From: an uncultured Actinomycetes bacterium
GTDB taxonomy: Bacteria; Actinomycetota; Actinomycetes; Mycobacteriales; Nakamurellaceae
DNA: 7,762 bases
Reading direction: 5' to 3'
Assembly (NCBI GenBank): GCA_937926105.1
Contig: CALANS010000046.1
Coordinates: 1 to 7,762 of the forward strand
The translations under genes and the position numbers were made by a program. Shown here piece by piece: positions 7,334 to 7,762 of the stretch. Below the pieces are notes generated by a model, which was given only the letters and a program-made list of their open reading frames with translations, was not told the origin of the DNA and ran no database searches. Position 1 is the first letter of the stretch. Every line of letters begins with the position of its first letter.

Positions 7334-7744
7334 ATGGGGTTGGCGCGGGGTGTGACGGCGTTGGTGGTGGCTGCGGCGCTGGTGGTGACGTCGGCCGGGC
7401 CGGCGGGCGTCGCTGCTGGTTCCGAGCCTGCGCCGCCCGATGGTCCGGTTGCTGGGTCTGTTGCGGATAGTTCGGTGGCTGCGGATGCGGTGTCGGCGGC
7501 CGAGATTGCCCGGGTGTATGGGCATGCGGTGGTGGTGGAGTCGCAGACCACTCAGACGTCGCAGGTGCAGGCGCTTGCGGATGGCACGATGCAGTTGACG
7601 GAAAGTTCGTTGCCGGTTCGTGTGTTGGGGGATTCGGGGTGGGAGCCGGTCGATCTGACGCTGATAGTGGATGGCGGTGTGGTTCGGCCGCGGGTGTCGC
7701 CGATGGAGGGACTGCCCCCGGTTCGGTTGACTCCTTGCCTGTGA
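7334..7744 (+). CDS. Secreted protein, N-terminal part of an Rhs/LamG-type family, prematurely stopped
   Basis: The frame encodes 136 residues behind a strong ribosome binding site (AGGAGG, 7323-7328, 5 nt from ATG 7334). Residues 1-28 are a signal peptide (MGLARG, a hydrophobic core ALVVAAALVVTS, then AGPAGVAA). A linker rich in A, S, P and D follows. Residues 62-121 (YGHAVVVESQTTQTSQ, ADGTMQL, LPVRVLGDSGWEPVDLTL, DGGVVRPRVSP) match the opening module of large secreted actinobacterial Rhs/YD-repeat or LamG proteins, including polymorphic toxins. Those are usually many hundreds of residues long. Here the frame ends at TGA 7742-7744 after an atypical tail (MEGLPPVRLTPCL), while the frame starting at 7684 stays open to the window edge, so a frameshift near 7690-7720 is likely. 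Codons end more often in T or G than in the Galf genes, hinting at separate origin. It may be a pseudogene or a sequencing error. Confidence 0.6.
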   Translation: MGLARGVTALVVAAALVVTSAGPAGVAAGSEPAPPDGPVAGSVADSSVAADAVSAAEIARVYGHAVVVESQTTQTSQVQALADGTMQLTESSLPVRVLGDSGWEPVDLTLIVDGGVVRPRVSPMEGLPPVRLTPCL

Positions 7745-7762
7745 GGATTCGGTCCTTGCTGG

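Overview
The window is G+C-rich, densely coding actinobacterial DNA with GTG as well as ATG starts. The central genes form a galactofuranose (Galf) module: UDP-galactopyranose mutase (glf), a GlfT2-like galactofuranosyltransferase and two further GT2-family glycosyltransferases, all on the + strand. Galf polymerisation by GlfT2-type enzymes is characteristic of arabinogalactan-containing Mycobacteriales, and the short repeats with overlapping stop/start codons resemble mycobacterial MIRU-type elements. A mycolic-acid actinobacterium or close relative is therefore my best guess. This is inference; no rRNA or other taxonomic marker is present.

Layout. Positions 1-150 hold a repeat-rich intergenic stretch with a nearly perfect 34-bp palindrome. 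An acyl-CoA dehydrogenase follows (153-1307). A gap of about 280 bp holds a possible gene remnant (from 1432) and a TANNNT -10 element placed for a leaderless transcript of the first glycosyltransferase. Then come glycosyltransferase A (1587-2672), glycosyltransferase B (2669-3649), two tiny coupled ORFs over a 33-bp tandem repeat (3646-3809), glf (3806-4969), a 14-codon leader ORF (5015-5059) and the glfT2-like gene (5056-6858). A 17-nt convergent overlap at the end of glfT2 contains the stop codon of what looks like a broken minus-strand gene. About 350 bp of G/T-rich intergenic DNA with a promoter and a small inverted repeat precede the N-terminus of a secreted protein (7334-7744). That protein resembles the N-terminal region of actinobacterial Rhs/LamG-type secreted proteins and is cut short by a stop codon.

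How the genes work together. Glf converts UDP-galactopyranose to UDP-Galf in the cytosol, and the GlfT2-like enzyme should polymerise Galf on a lipid-linked acceptor. Glycosyltransferases A and B probably prime or decorate the same glycan. Translation of the block seems linked end to end. Glycosyltransferase B, both mini-ORFs, glf and glfT2 each begin at an ATGA or GTGA overlap with the ORF before them, and the only break in the chain is the 45 nt between the glf stop and the glfT2 leader. Several of these start regions have been duplicated: as the 33-bp array before glf, and as a degenerate, in-frame array that now encodes the first 46 or so residues of glycosyltransferase B. An 18-bp start-site sequence is identical in the glycosyltransferase B array and at the glfT2 start. 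This amplification of coupled initiation sites is the most unusual feature of the window.
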